Source: Avrilella dinanensis
GTDB lineage: Bacteria > Bacteroidota > Bacteroidia > Flavobacteriales > Flavobacteriaceae
DNA length: 45,966 nt
Assembly (NCBI RefSeq): GCF_002807015.1
Contig: NZ_NIPO01000001.1
Span: 1,109,991-1,155,956, forward strand
Direction of reading: 5' to 3'
Below are positions 34,098 to 43,900 of the stretch, piece by piece (within the stretch, counting starts at the first letter, position 1; each line of letters begins with the position of its first letter). Both the position numbers and the translations under genes were made by a program. Under the pieces are notes generated by a model that saw nothing but the letters and a program-made list of their open reading frames with translations, did no database searches and was not told the origin of the DNA.

Positions 34098-35126
34098 ATG
34101 TACAAAACACTTATCCGCCCGATACTGTTTCAGTTTGACCCTGAAAAAGTACATCATTTTACTTTCGGAATGATTTCATTTTTGAATAAAATTCCCGGTG
34201 TTTCTGCATTGATACGCTCTATTTATCAGGTGAATAATCCTAAACTGGAACGGGAAGTGTTTGGTTTGAAATTCAATAATCCGGTAGGTTTGGCGGCAGG
34301 GTTGGACAAAGATGCTAAAATCTACAACGAATTGAACAACTTCGGTTTTGGTTTTATCGAAATCGGAACCATTACACCCAAACCGCAAGACGGGAATCCT
34401 AAAAAGAGGTTGTTCCGTTTAAAGGAAGATAAAGGAATCATCAACCGAATGGGTTTTAATAACAGCGGAGTGCAAGTGGCTGTTGAACGGCTGAAAAAAA
34501 ACAAAGGCGTTTTGATTGGTGGGAATATCGGTAAAAACAAAGTGACACCAAACGACAGGGCGGTGGAAGATTACAAAATATGCTTTAATGCACTGTATGA
34601 TTATGTCGATTATTTTGTGGTCAATGTGAGTTCGCCTAATACGCCAAATCTCCGTGAATTGCAGGATAAAGAACCACTCACAGAATTGTTAAGCACTTTG
34701 CAGACTTTAAATCAGCAAAAAAGCAAAACCAAACCGATTTTGCTCAAAATAGCACCCGATTTGACCAACGAGCAGTTGATGGATATTATTGATATTGTTC
34801 AGGATACGAAAATTGCCGGAGTGATTGCTACCAACACCACCATTTCGCGTGAAGGCTTGCAATCTACCAATCAGAAAGAAACCGGCGGGTTGTCGGGGCA
34901 GCCATTGAAAAAACGCAGTACAGAAGTAATTCGGTTTTTGCATGAAAAAAGTAACGGAGCATTTCCGATTATCGGAGTAGGCGGAATCCATACTGCTGAA
35001 GATGCTTTGGAAAAACTCAACGCCGGTGCCAGTCTGGTGCAGGTTTATACCGGGTTTATTTATGAAGGACCAAAGTTGGTCAAAGACATCAACAAAGCTA
35101 TTTTAAAAACATGTCAGAACAAATAA
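34098..35126 (+). CDS. pyrD: Dihydroorotate dehydrogenase (quinone), class 2
   Basis: This 342-residue enzyme oxidises dihydroorotate to orotate in pyrimidine synthesis and passes electrons to the quinone pool at the inner membrane. The N-terminal helical segment ([23 protein letters not shown]) is the class 2 membrane-docking part. The core shows [11 protein letters not shown], the FMN site NRMGFNNSG, the catalytic serine in [12 protein letters not shown], and the C-terminal [12 protein letters not shown]. The stop overlaps the start of the LysE-type gene by 16 bases, so the two are coupled. Confidence 0.95.
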   Translation: MYKTLIRPILFQFDPEKVHHFTFGMISFLNKIPGVSALIRSIYQVNNPKLEREVFGLKFNNPVGLAAGLDKDAKIYNELNNFGFGFIEIGTITPKPQDGNPKKRLFRLKEDKGIINRMGFNNSGVQVAVERLKKNKGVLIGGNIGKNKVTPNDRAVEDYKICFNALYDYVDYFVVNVSSPNTPNLRELQDKEPLTELLSTLQTLNQQKSKTKPILLKIAPDLTNEQLMDIIDIVQDTKIAGVIATNTTISREGLQSTNQKETGGLSGQPLKKRSTEVIRFLHEKSNGAFPIIGVGGIHTAEDALEKLNAGASLVQVYTGFIYEGPKLVKDINKAILKTCQNK

Positions 35127-35728
35127 GCACGGTGCTTATTGCTAGTTTTTTGCTCACGATTGCCCCTGGTCCGGACGTGATGTATGTGATTGCCCAAAGC
35201 ATTTCCAAAGGCAGAAAATATGGTTTGGCGTCAGCAGTGGGTTTGTCCGTCGGGCTGTTGTTTCACACTTCTTTGCTGGCATTTGGGATTTCTCAGATAA
35301 TCTCACAAAACGAGCGAATATTTCAGGCAGTCAAATACTTCGGTGCTTTGTATTTGCTTTGGCTGGCATACAAAGTTTGGAAATCTGAGCCGGAAACGGT
35401 CGAGATTGCTACAGAGAAAAACACGAAAAAATATCCAATAGCCAATACTTTTCAGGGATTAATTATGAACATCAGCAACCCGAAAGTATTGATGTTTTTT
35501 CTGGCAGTTATTCCTAATTTTATTGATTTGTCCAATGAAAATATCAAAGGACAGATTTTTACCATGGAAATAATTTTTGTCTTTCAGGCTTTGATTATTT
35601 TTTCACTATATGCTGCTTTAGCGTCCAAATTAACCGGTTTTATGCGTAAGAACGTAAAATTCCAGCTTTTTTTGAAATATTTTCAGGTTATTGTATTTGT
35701 CGGATTGGCAGTGATGTTCTTTGTTTAA
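35111..35728 (+). CDS. LysE/RhtB family exporter
   Basis: This 205-residue inner-membrane protein has about six helices. The family start is clear: [44 protein letters not shown], with the APGPD motif and the GxxxG-rich second helix. The middle loop is charged ([17 protein letters not shown]). [15 protein letters not shown] is the conserved central helix. Members export amino acids or related small molecules; the substrate is unknown. It overlaps pyrD by 16 bases. Confidence 0.92.
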   Translation: MSEQISTVLIASFLLTIAPGPDVMYVIAQSISKGRKYGLASAVGLSVGLLFHTSLLAFGISQIISQNERIFQAVKYFGALYLLWLAYKVWKSEPETVEIATEKNTKKYPIANTFQGLIMNISNPKVLMFFLAVIPNFIDLSNENIKGQIFTMEIIFVFQALIIFSLYAALASKLTGFMRKNVKFQLFLKYFQVIVFVGLAVMFFV

Positions 35729-35734
35729 AATTCA

Positions 35735-35777
35735 TTTTTTGATATATCCTTATTTTATCAAATCTTTTTTGATATAT
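35735..35777. repeat. 13-bp direct repeat after the exporter gene
   Basis: TTTTTTGATATAT occurs at 35735-35747 and 35765-35777, 30 bases apart. It lies between the exporter stop and the sucA promoter. A regulator site is possible; chance in AT-rich DNA is also possible. Confidence 0.3.
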
Positions 35778-35863
35778 TCATAAAAAAATCTGCTTATTTT
35801 TGTTGATATGTAAAGTGTGTTTAAATCTATACAAAAGTATATGGTAGAATAAATAAAGTATTG

Positions 35864-35871
35864 TAAATTTG
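35864..35871 (+). promoter_or_regulatory. Candidate -7 element of the sucAB operon
   Basis: TAAATTTG fits TAnnTTTG, 44 bases before sucA. TGG rather than TTG lies at the expected -33 distance. Confidence 0.4.
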
Positions 35872-35915
35872 TAGCAATTTAAATACAAACAATAAAGTGT
35901 CTTTAAGACAAAACT

Positions 35916-38657
35916 ATGGATAGATTTTCCTTTTTAAACGCAGCTCACACTGCATTCTTTGCAGATTTGTATGACCAGTATTTACAAAGTCCCGACAGTG
36001 TGGAGCCAAGTTGGAGAGCCTTTTTTCAGGGCTATGATTTTGCCACTGAATACAATGGTTCTGTAGATGGATTAATACAGGACGTCAATGATTTGCACCT
36101 GCAAAAAGAGTTTGATGTTATCCGGTTAATTAATGCTTATCGCAGATACGGGCATTTGCTAAGTCAAATCAACCCACTGAAAGAACGCAAAGTGGCAAAC
36201 CCGCCTAATCTTTCTATCGAGCATTTTGGTTTGATCAACAGCGATTTAGATACTGTTTTTGAGGTTTCAAAAATGGTTCAGTTGAACAAAGCTACACTCA
36301 AGGAAATTGTTGCTCATTTGCAAAAAATATATTGTGGTACGGTAGGAGTAGAATTCGAACACACCAACAATGAGGAAAAAATTAAATGGGTAGCTGAATA
36401 TTTTGAAAAAGGTGCTGCCGATATATCTGCCGACAAGAAAAAAGAAATTTTAGCCAAGCTCATCAAATCCAGTGCTTTTGAAAACTTTTTCCATACCAAA
36501 TATGTAGGTCAAAAAAGGTTTTCCATTGAAGGATTGGAAACGGTTATCCCTGCAATGCACCAGCTTTTTGATGCAGCTGCAGAGTCGGGTATCGAAAAAG
36601 TTGTGGTAGGTATGGCACATCGCGGAAGGTTGAATATGCTGGCTAATATATTCAACAAACAACCGAAAAATATATTTACCGAATTCGACGGAAAGGATTA
36701 TGCCGATGTGGCTGATTCGTTTGACGGCGATGTAAAATATCACTTAGGATATTCTACCCAGACTGATTTTGGTGATAAAAAATTGAGCATCAATCTGGCA
36801 CCAAATCCATCACATTTGGAAACGGTAGGAGCTGTGATTGAAGGAGTATCAAGGGCTCTACAAGATAAATATTACAGCGACAGTCCGTCGCAGGTTTTAC
36901 CGATAGCTATTCATGGCGATGCTGCCGTGGCGGCACAAGGTATTGTGTATGAAGTTGTTCAGATGTCAGGACTCAGGGCTTATAAAACCGGCGGAACTAT
37001 TCATATTGTATTAAATAACCAAGTTGGATTTACGACCAATCAAACAGATGCGAGAACAAGTGTGTACAGCACAGATGTTTCCAAAGTTGTCGGAGCACCG
37101 GTCGTTCACGTGAATGCAGATGATACCGAGGCGGCAGTTAAGGCATTTTTGTTTGCATTGGAATACAGAAATCATTTTAAGGAAGATGTATTTATCGATT
37201 TAATTGGTTATAGAAAATATGGGCATAACGAAGGTGACGAACCGAAATTTACCCAGCCTTTGTTATACAAACTGATTTCTAAACATCAGAAAGTGACTGT
37301 GCAATATACCAAGAAATTGGTTGACAGCGGAGTGATTACCGAGCAGGACGCCAAAAATATTGAAGACGAGTACAAAAATCTTTTAGAGCAAAATCTGGAA
37401 GAAGCCCGAAACAATGAGAAGGCTATCGTTATTCCTTTTATGCAAAATGAGTGGGAAACCTACAAAATTGCTGACCGTAAAACGATGCTGGCTGATTATA
37501 ATACCAATGTGAAACCGGAATTACTCGATGAAGTTGCGGAATTGCTGACAAAATTACCGAACGATAAGAAATTTATCAAGAAAACGCAAAAATTGATTGA
37601 CGACCGCAAGTCTATGTACTACGAAAAAGACCGTTTGGACTGGGCTATGGGCGAGTTGTTGGCTTACGGAACGCTAATTTCAGAAGGTTTTGACGTAAGA
37701 TTTTCAGGACAAGATGTAGAAAGAGGAACATTCTCACACCGCCATGCTGTTATCAAAACAGAAGATACTGAAGAAAGTTACATTCCGCTGAATCAGCTTA
37801 AAAACCAAAACGGACAAATGCGTATTTACAACTCATTGTTGTCCGAATATGCCGTGTTAGGTTTTGAATATGGATATGCATTAACCAATCCGAAGGCATT
37901 AACCATCTGGGAAGCACAGTTTGGGGATTTCTCTAACGGGGCTCAGATTATTTCCGACCAATATATTTCTTCCGGAGAAGATAAATGGGGCAACCAAAAC
38001 GGAATTGTGATGTTATTGCCACACGGTTATGAGCATCAGGGAGCGGAACATTCTTCTGCAAGATTAGAGAGATTTTTGCAGTTGACTTCCGACCACAATA
38101 TGTTTGTAGTGAACACAACTACACCAGCAAATCAGTTTCATTTGCTGAGAAGACAAATGGTTACTGATTTCAGAAAACCATTAATTGTGATGTCGCCGAA
38201 AAGTTTGCTCAGACACCCGAAAGCTGTTTCTTCCAAAGAAGAATTTACTTCCGGCGGATTCCAAACTGTTATTGATGACAAAGAAATTACCGATAAAAAT
38301 GCCGTAAAAACAGTTGTTTTTGTGTCAGGTAAATTCTATTATGATTTGATTGCAGAAAGAGAGAATCTGGAAAGAAATGATGTAGCTTTTGTGCGTATCG
38401 AACAATTATTTCCGTTGGATAAGGAGAAAATCAAAGCGATTATTGAGAGTTATCCCAATGCAGATGATTATGTTTGGGCACAGGAAGAGCCGAGAAATAT
38501 GGGAGCTTACAGCTATATGCTGATGAATTTCGATTTGGTAAAATTCAGATTAGCCTCTCCGGCAGACGCATCAGCACCGGCATCAGGTTCGGTAATGAGG
38601 TCACAGGCAAGACACCGTGCTGCCATTCAAAAAGTTTTTAATAAATTAGACCAATAA
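35916..38657 (+). CDS. sucA: 2-oxoglutarate dehydrogenase E1 component
   Basis: This 913-residue thiamine-pyrophosphate enzyme decarboxylates 2-oxoglutarate in the TCA cycle. The N-terminus FLNAAHTAFFADLYDQYLQSPDSVEPSWRAFF is the E2-docking segment. The first catalytic part has GMAHRGRLNML and HGDAAVAAQGIVYE (metal and TPP binding); the second (from about 590) has FSGQDVERGTFSHRHAV and LPHGYEHQGAEHSSARLERFLQL. The C-terminal EEPRNMGAY and RSQARHRAA are family marks. sucB is 34 bases downstream, forming an operon. The third component (lipoamide dehydrogenase) is not in the window. Confidence 0.96.
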   Translation: MDRFSFLNAAHTAFFADLYDQYLQSPDSVEPSWRAFFQGYDFATEYNGSVDGLIQDVNDLHLQKEFDVIRLINAYRRYGHLLSQINPLKERKVANPPNLSIEHFGLINSDLDTVFEVSKMVQLNKATLKEIVAHLQKIYCGTVGVEFEHTNNEEKIKWVAEYFEKGAADISADKKKEILAKLIKSSAFENFFHTKYVGQKRFSIEGLETVIPAMHQLFDAAAESGIEKVVVGMAHRGRLNMLANIFNKQPKNIFTEFDGKDYADVADSFDGDVKYHLGYSTQTDFGDKKLSINLAPNPSHLETVGAVIEGVSRALQDKYYSDSPSQVLPIAIHGDAAVAAQGIVYEVVQMSGLRAYKTGGTIHIVLNNQVGFTTNQTDARTSVYSTDVSKVVGAPVVHVNADDTEAAVKAFLFALEYRNHFKEDVFIDLIGYRKYGHNEGDEPKFTQPLLYKLISKHQKVTVQYTKKLVDSGVITEQDAKNIEDEYKNLLEQNLEEARNNEKAIVIPFMQNEWETYKIADRKTMLADYNTNVKPELLDEVAELLTKLPNDKKFIKKTQKLIDDRKSMYYEKDRLDWAMGELLAYGTLISEGFDVRFSGQDVERGTFSHRHAVIKTEDTEESYIPLNQLKNQNGQMRIYNSLLSEYAVLGFEYGYALTNPKALTIWEAQFGDFSNGAQIISDQYISSGEDKWGNQNGIVMLLPHGYEHQGAEHSSARLERFLQLTSDHNMFVVNTTTPANQFHLLRRQMVTDFRKPLIVMSPKSLLRHPKAVSSKEEFTSGGFQTVIDDKEITDKNAVKTVVFVSGKFYYDLIAERENLERNDVAFVRIEQLFPLDKEKIKAIIESYPNADDYVWAQEEPRNMGAYSYMLMNFDLVKFRLASPADASAPASGSVMRSQARHRAAIQKVFNKLDQ

Positions 38658-38691
38658 ATAGTTACTAACAGAAAACAAAAAGATATAACCG

Positions 38692-39909
38692 ATGAGTGTT
38701 TTAGAAATGAAAGTCCCTTCCCCGGGCGAATCTATCACGGAAGTTGAAATTGCTACATGGTTGGTTCAGGACGGAGATTATGTAGAAAAAGACCAGGCAA
38801 TAGCAGAAGTTGATTCAGATAAAGCTACCTTGGAATTACCGGCTGAAGCGAGTGGAATAATTACCCTTAAAGCAGAAGAAGGCGATGCTGTAGCTGTTGG
38901 AGAAGTAGTGTGCCTGATTGACACAAGTGCGGCTAAACCAGAAGGTGGTTCTGCAACAACAGAAGTGAAAGAAGATAAAAAACCGGAAGAAAAACAAGCT
39001 GCACCAGCACCGCAACAAGCTGAGCAAACCTATGCAACAGGTTCTGCATCACCGGCTGCGAAGAAAATATTAAACGAGAAAAACATTGACCCGGCTACTA
39101 TTCAGGGTACCGGAAAAGACGGACGTGTTACTAAAGATGATGCGGTTAATGCCGTACCGTCTATGGGAACGCCAACCGGAGGACCGCGAAACAGCGAACG
39201 CAAAAAAATGTCCATGCTTCGCAGAAAAGTAGCTGAGCGTTTGGTCGAGGCAAAAAACACCACGGCAATGCTTACTACTTTCAACGAAGTAAATCTGACT
39301 GAGATAAACCGATTGAGAACTGAATTTAAAGAAGCATTCAAAGCTAAGCACGGTGTGTCTTTAGGTTTTATGTCTTTCTTTACCAAAGCGGTTACAAGAG
39401 CATTGGAGCTTTATCCGGACGTAAACTCAATGATTGACGGACAAGACCAGATTAAATATGAATTTGCCGATATTTCTATCGCAGTATCCGGACCAAAAGG
39501 ATTGATGGTGCCGGTAGTGCGAAATGCAGAATTATTGACTTTCAGGGGCATTGAGGCTGAGATTAAAAGATTAGCAACCCGTGCCAGAGATGGTAAAATT
39601 ACTGTCGATGAAATGACCGGAGGAACGTTTACCATTACCAATGGAGGTGTTTTCGGTTCGATGTTGTCCACACCGATTATCAATCCGCCACAATCAGGTA
39701 TTTTGGGTATGCACAATATCATCGAAAGACCGGTAGCTGTGAACGGACAAGTGGTTATCGCTCCGATGATGTATATCGCATTGTCTTATGACCACCGAAT
39801 TATTGATGGTAGAGAATCTGTAGGGTTCTTGGTTGCTGTGAAAGAAGCATTAGAAAATCCGGTAGAGCTTTTGATGGATAACAATCCAACTAAAGCATTG
39901 GAATTATAA
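38692..39909 (+). CDS. sucB: Dihydrolipoyllysine succinyltransferase (E2 of 2-oxoglutarate dehydrogenase)
   Basis: This 405-residue core subunit transfers the succinyl group from lipoamide to CoA. The lipoyl domain spans residues 1-77, with the lipoylated Lys44 in [11 protein letters not shown]. An Ala/Pro/Glu-rich linker follows (about 80-115), then the peripheral binding domain ([31 protein letters not shown], about 118-150) and the catalytic domain with the acetyltransferase motif DHRIIDGRE near the end. Length equals that of E. coli SucB. It is the last gene of the sucAB operon; a terminator lies at 40029-40057. Confidence 0.96.
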   Translation: MSVLEMKVPSPGESITEVEIATWLVQDGDYVEKDQAIAEVDSDKATLELPAEASGIITLKAEEGDAVAVGEVVCLIDTSAAKPEGGSATTEVKEDKKPEEKQAAPAPQQAEQTYATGSASPAAKKILNEKNIDPATIQGTGKDGRVTKDDAVNAVPSMGTPTGGPRNSERKKMSMLRRKVAERLVEAKNTTAMLTTFNEVNLTEINRLRTEFKEAFKAKHGVSLGFMSFFTKAVTRALELYPDVNSMIDGQDQIKYEFADISIAVSGPKGLMVPVVRNAELLTFRGIEAEIKRLATRARDGKITVDEMTGGTFTITNGGVFGSMLSTPIINPPQSGILGMHNIIERPVAVNGQVVIAPMMYIALSYDHRIIDGRESVGFLVAVKEALENPVELLMDNNPTKALEL

Positions 39910-40028
39910 TAGATTTTGATGTTGAACTTGTTTAAAGTAAATCGCTCATAAAAAAGCGAATTATTTAAAATCCCGGGTGTGAACCCCAAACTTTAAACAA
40001 AAAAACATGAAACTTTAAAAGCAATAAA

Positions 40029-40057
40029 GGGTTGGCTGGATAGTCAACCCTTTTTTT
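40029..40057 (+). terminator. sucAB terminator
   Basis: GGGTTGGCT (40029-40037) pairs with AGTCAACCC (40042-40050, one G-U), loop GGAT, then seven T. It overlaps the -33 part of the next gene's promoter. Confidence 0.85.
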
Positions 40058-40086
40058 GTGTATTTAGACGGATTAAAGTATCTTTG
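40056..40086 (+). promoter_or_regulatory. Promoter of the PPIase fusion gene
   Basis: TTG (40056-40058), 20 bases, TATCTTTG (40079-40086). A GTG at 40058, which could extend the ORF, is inside it; translation must therefore start at the ATG at 40106. Confidence 0.6.
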
Positions 40087-40105
40087 CCTGACTAAATATT
40101 TTATT

Positions 40106-41038
40106 ATGGAAAACGGAATTTACGCAAAATTCAATACCGAAAAAGGAGATATTCTCATTCAGCTTACTTATGATAAAACACCCGGAACAGTAGGGAATTT
40201 CGTGGGTTTGGCAGAAGGAAATCTCGAAAATGATATTCGTCCGCAAGGAAAACCTTATTATGATGGACTGAAATTCCATCGTGTGATTAGTGACTTTATG
40301 ATTCAGGGAGGCTGTCCGAGTGGCAGTGGTACCGGAGGCCCTGGTTACCAATTCGATGACGAATTCCACCCGGATTTAAAACATGACAGACCAGGAGTGC
40401 TTTCAATGGCGAATGCCGGTCCCGGGACAAATGGTTCCCAGTTTTTTATTACCCACGTGGCAACACCTTGGCTGGACAATAATCATACTGTTTTCGGATA
40501 TGTGATTGAAGGACAAGATGTAGTTGATGCCATAGAACCTAATGATGTTATTAACAGTTTAGAAATCATTCGGGTAGGGGAGGAAGCTCAGAAATGGAAT
40601 GCGATTGAAGCTTTCAGAACATTTGAAGGAACTCGCGAAAAGAGACTAGAAGAAGAGAAACAACGTAGCGAGGCCGAGTTGGATAAAATATCTCAGGGAT
40701 TTGAGAAAACATCAAGCGGATTACGCTATCAGATTACCGAAAAAGGCAACGGAAAAAAAGCCGAAAAAGGAAATACTGTTTCCGTACATTACAGAGGTAA
40801 ACTTGCTAATGGTCAGGAATTTGATAGTTCATTCAAACGCAATCAACCCTTGGAATTTGTTGTCGGAATCGGGCAGGTTATCGAAGGCTGGGACGAAGGC
40901 TTACAACTGTTGCAGGTAGGCGACAAAGCCCGGTTGGTTATTCCGTCGTATTTAGGCTATGGCTCAAGAGGAGCCGGAGGAGTAATCCCGCCAGATGCTA
41001 CATTGATTTTTGATGTAGAATTGATTAATGTGAAATAG
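40106..41038 (+). CDS. Cyclophilin-FKBP fusion peptidyl-prolyl isomerase
   Basis: This encodes 310 residues from ATG 40106. Two different prolyl isomerase folds are joined. Residues 1-160 are a cyclophilin: [47 protein letters not shown] and [12 protein letters not shown] are the active-site strands. A charged helical linker follows ([20 protein letters not shown], about 182-201). Residues 210-310 are an [55 protein letters not shown]. There is no signal peptide, so it is cytoplasmic and would help proline-limited folding. Such dual proteins are reported in Bacteroidota. It is a single gene with its own promoter. Confidence 0.92.
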   Translation: MENGIYAKFNTEKGDILIQLTYDKTPGTVGNFVGLAEGNLENDIRPQGKPYYDGLKFHRVISDFMIQGGCPSGSGTGGPGYQFDDEFHPDLKHDRPGVLSMANAGPGTNGSQFFITHVATPWLDNNHTVFGYVIEGQDVVDAIEPNDVINSLEIIRVGEEAQKWNAIEAFRTFEGTREKRLEEEKQRSEAELDKISQGFEKTSSGLRYQITEKGNGKKAEKGNTVSVHYRGKLANGQEFDSSFKRNQPLEFVVGIGQVIEGWDEGLQLLQVGDKARLVIPSYLGYGSRGAGGVIPPDATLIFDVELINVK

Positions 41039-41187
41039 TTTATATTATGATTTTTTAAAGTTTATAAAGTTAGAAAAATTCAAGGTTGGGCTGAAAGTAA
41101 TTTGAAATTTTGAACGTGAAATTCTAAATCTCATTGTAACGATAACAACTTGAAACTTTAAACAAACTCATTAATAAGTCATAACAA

Positions 41188-41212
41188 AAACTCCGCTCTC
41201 AAGGCGGAGTTT
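41188..41212 (-). terminator. Terminator of the LLM oxidoreductase gene
   Basis: AAACTCCGC (41188-41196) pairs with GCGGAGTTT (41204-41212) with loop TCTCAAG; the minus strand continues with TTTTGTTAT. It may serve the plus-strand PPIase gene too. Confidence 0.75.
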
Positions 41213-41226
41213 CTATTTGTATAAGA

Positions 41227-42210
41227 TTACCACTCATTCATTATCTCAGCAAAATATTGGATAGACGTCAGCTTGTCTTCTATATGAAATATCGGGCAGG
41301 AAACAATCACTTCGTCCAGTTGTAATTTTTGAATCACATATCGGATATCTTCGGAAACGGATTCTTTTGTTCCGATGAACGAATAGGCTGTCATTTGTCT
41401 GACATAGGCTTCCTCTTCCGGATTCCACAAACCTTCCATACTATCGACTGGCGGCTGCATAGGTTTCCTTTCATTGCGGATAATTCCCAAAAACATACGA
41501 TAAAAAGAAGTTGACAATCGTTGAGCTTCTTTTTCAGTATTGGCAATAATCACATTAAAACAAGCCATGGAATACGGTTTGTTATTCAATTCTTCACATT
41601 TTTGCCGGTATAAAGCCATTGCATGAACGAGTTGTTGCGGAGCAAAATGACTGGCAAAAGCATAAGGCAACCCAAACCTCGAAGCGACGTAAGCACTATC
41701 GGTACTTGAACCCAGAATCCAGATAGGCACATTCGTTCCTTCTGCCGGAATGGCTCTCAAATCCGAATGCTGATTTTCCATAGTAAAAAAACGTTGTAAT
41801 TCCTGTAATCGAACATCAAAATTTTGGGCGTTCTGAAAAAAATCAGCACGAATGTATTGGGCAGTTTTGGTATCAGTTCCGGGAGCTCTTCCAAGACCTA
41901 AATCTATTCTATTTGGATATAAAGATGCCAGTGTACCAAAGGTTTCTGCTACAATTAACGGCGAGTGATTGGGCAACATAATTCCGCCGGAACCAACCCG
42001 AATGCGGTTCGTTTTTCCGGCAATGTGCCCGATTAAAATCGGAGTGGCAGTGCTTGCTACGCTTTCCATATTGTGATGTTCGGCAAACCAGTATCGTTTA
42101 TAACCAAATCGCTCAGCACATTGAGCAGACCGGACAGATTTTTCAAAAGTTTCAGTATAAGAACTACCTTGCGTAACGTGGGCTAAATCGAGAAAGGAAT
42201 AAGGAATCAT
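41227..42210 (-). CDS. LLM-class flavin-dependent oxidoreductase
   Basis: This 327-residue protein is of the bacterial luciferase-like monooxygenase family with a TIM-barrel that uses FMN. The first 110 residues show the family pattern: FGYKRYWFAEHHNMESVAS, RIRVGSGGIMLPNHSPLIVAE, LASLYPNRIDLGLGRAPGTD. The strand PIWILGSSTDSA is the conserved middle block. Such proteins are often recorded as MsnO8-type or YhbW-like; the substrate is unknown. A TACCTTTG -7 element on the minus strand (42236-42243) overlaps the divergent promoter of the MarC gene. Confidence 0.9.
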   Translation of the reverse strand: MIPYSFLDLAHVTQGSSYTETFEKSVRSAQCAERFGYKRYWFAEHHNMESVASTATPILIGHIAGKTNRIRVGSGGIMLPNHSPLIVAETFGTLASLYPNRIDLGLGRAPGTDTKTAQYIRADFFQNAQNFDVRLQELQRFFTMENQHSDLRAIPAEGTNVPIWILGSSTDSAYVASRFGLPYAFASHFAPQQLVHAMALYRQKCEELNNKPYSMACFNVIIANTEKEAQRLSTSFYRMFLGIIRNERKPMQPPVDSMEGLWNPEEEAYVRQMTAYSFIGTKESVSEDIRYVIQKLQLDEVIVSCPIFHIEDKLTSIQYFAEIMNEW

Positions 42211-42235
42211 TTTTTTATCTTTAAATCATCATCAT

Positions 42236-42243
42236 CAAAGGTA
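42236..42243 (-). promoter_or_regulatory. -7 element of the LLM oxidoreductase gene
   Basis: TACCTTTG on the minus strand, 26 bases upstream of the start. It lies 8 bases from the divergent MarC promoter. Confidence 0.45.
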
Positions 42244-42251
42244 ATAAAACT

Positions 42252-42281
42252 TTGTCAACCAGATTACATTTCCTAATTTTG
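42252..42281 (+). promoter_or_regulatory. Promoter of the MarC-family gene
   Basis: TTG (42252-42254), exactly 19 bases, TAATTTTG (42274-42281). The longer reading frame opens at this very TTG, so translation more likely begins at ATG 42303. Confidence 0.7.
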
Positions 42282-42302
42282 AGGCAAAATAAATCAGCAG
42301 TT

Positions 42303-42926
42303 ATGGACTTGTTCATTTTTACTTTCGGTGCGTTATTTTCGGTAATGAATCCAATCGGTTCAGTGCCTATTTTCCTCAGTCTGACGCAAAACGACAGCAA
42401 ACGGAGTAAAAAAAGAACAGCTCTCTGGACTTCAATTAATGTGTTGATTATCCTGATTGTTTCTTTTTTTGCAGGCAGGTATATCCTGAATTTTTTCGGT
42501 ATTTCGATAGATGTACTTAGAATTGCCGGAGGATTGATTATCTGTATGTCGGCATACGGATTATTGATGGGGGCAACCGGAAAACAACGCGGAGTAAGTA
42601 AAAAAGTAACTTCAGATGCCCAACACCGTTCTGATGTTTCACTAACGCCTTTGGCAATCCCGATGATGGCAGGACCGGGAGCGATGTCTTTGCTGATAGC
42701 GATGTATCAGGATTATCCGGGCTATTTGGATAAAGTTATCATTATTTCGGCTATATTGGTTTCTTGCTTGTCTATTTTTATTGTGCTCAGAAGCAGTAAT
42801 TACATTTCTCAATTACTCGGTGCGTCAGGGATTGTGGCTGTTTCTCGTATTGTCGGATTTTTGGTTATGGCAATCGGAATTCAGTATATCATTAATTCGC
42901 TGTTGATTATCTTTAAGATAGAATAA
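42303..42926 (+). CDS. MarC family integral membrane protein
   Basis: This encodes 207 residues from ATG 42303, the family norm, with about six membrane helices. The opening MDLFIFTFGALFSVMNPIGSVPIFLSLT carries the MarC NP(I/L)G motif; TPLAIPMMAGPGAMSLLI is the second conserved block, and the end has ASGIVAVSRIVGFLVMAIGIQ. The family (UPF0056) has no firmly established transport substrate. The stop codon directly abuts the stop of the opposite-strand ABC gene (0 bases between), with no terminator visible. Confidence 0.9.
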   Translation: MDLFIFTFGALFSVMNPIGSVPIFLSLTQNDSKRSKKRTALWTSINVLIILIVSFFAGRYILNFFGISIDVLRIAGGLIICMSAYGLLMGATGKQRGVSKKVTSDAQHRSDVSLTPLAIPMMAGPGAMSLLIAMYQDYPGYLDKVIIISAILVSCLSIFIVLRSSNYISQLLGASGIVAVSRIVGFLVMAIGIQYIINSLLIIFKIE

Positions 42927-43865
42927 TCACTTGACAGTAAAGAAAACCTTTTCGCCTGAAGCAATCTTTGAAGAACTTTTTACGTATATAGTTTGACTTC
43001 CGCAAAGCAATTCAATCCAATAGCTATCGCCCATAAAATAAGATTCGGAAACGGTTGCCAACACTCCGTTGTTGTCGGAAATAATTAGCTCATGAGGTCT
43101 GAACAGATTTTCTGTCACGTTTAATTTTTGAGTTATTGCTGAAGAAAGCTGATTGATTTCGCCGAATAATTGAGCAACTCGAATGTCCTTTTTGGTGTAG
43201 TAAGCCTCAGTGGAAGTTCCGTTAAAAATCATTTTTCCTTCATGCAAAACCAATATATCATCGGCAAATTGCAAGGCTTCTTCCGGTATATGTGTAGCAA
43301 AAATAACCGTAATCTTATTTTTTTTGGCAAACTTAAAAATGGCTCTGCTCAGCTCAATTTTATGCGGGTAATCCAAATGACTGAAAGGTTCGTCCAAAAG
43401 CAAAACCTCCGGCTGGCTGGCCAATGCTTTCGCTAGAGCAACCCGTTGCATCTGCCCGCCGCTTAGTGTCGAAACTTTCCGGGTCGCAAAGCCGGTTAAT
43501 CCAACCAGTTCAATAAGTTCGTCAACTTTTTCTTTTTTATATCGTAAATCAAAATTAGACAAAAAATGCCCGATATTTTCCTGTAGAGTAGTGTAGGGCA
43601 TGAGGTCAAAATCCTGAGCTACATATTTCATAAAATCCATTCCCGGAACCAAATGATAAGCAGGACCGAGAATTTTTATATCTTTCCAGAAAATTGAGCC
43701 ATTGTCGGCGTCTAACAAGCCATACAATAGTTTGATTAATGTGGATTTTCCGCTCCCGCTTTTGCCCATAACAGCCATAGATTTCCCGGATTTGACCGAA
43801 AAATCAAGCTGTCGGAGAACGGTTTTCTGTTCATATCGAAAAGATAAATTATTGACTTGTAGCAT
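42927..43865 (-). CDS. ABC transporter ATP-binding protein
   Basis: This 312-residue protein has an ABC ATPase in residues 1-215: Walker A GKSGSGKST near residue 35, Q-loop AQDFDLMPYTT, signature LSGGQMQRVALAKAL, Walker B VLLLDEPFSHLD, and H-loop ATH. Residues 225-312 form an extra beta-rich domain (NLFRPHELIISD, SYFMGDSYWIELL) resembling the TOBE regulatory domain of sugar, iron or molybdate importer ATPases. No permease or binding protein is adjacent. It is 35 bases downstream of trxB on the same strand; a hairpin separates them. Confidence 0.88.
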   Translation of the reverse strand: MLQVNNLSFRYEQKTVLRQLDFSVKSGKSMAVMGKSGSGKSTLIKLLYGLLDADNGSIFWKDIKILGPAYHLVPGMDFMKYVAQDFDLMPYTTLQENIGHFLSNFDLRYKKEKVDELIELVGLTGFATRKVSTLSGGQMQRVALAKALASQPEVLLLDEPFSHLDYPHKIELSRAIFKFAKKNKITVIFATHIPEEALQFADDILVLHEGKMIFNGTSTEAYYTKKDIRVAQLFGEINQLSSAITQKLNVTENLFRPHELIISDNNGVLATVSESYFMGDSYWIELLCGSQTIYVKSSSKIASGEKVFFTVK

Positions 43866-43867
43866 AA

Positions 43868-43894
43868 TAAAAAGAAAGACAGCCGAAGCTGTCT
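43868..43894 (-). terminator. trxB terminator
   Basis: AGACAGC/GCTGTCT, 7 bp with a CGAA loop, followed on the minus strand by TTCTTTTTATTAT. It lies between trxB and the ABC gene and may be partly leaky. Confidence 0.65.
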
Positions 43895-43900
43895 GATGAT

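Noticed and set aside
39942..39965. Small hairpin (TCGCT/AGCGA) after sucB
   Set aside because: A 5-bp stem without a clear T-run; the strong terminator at 40029-40057 serves better.
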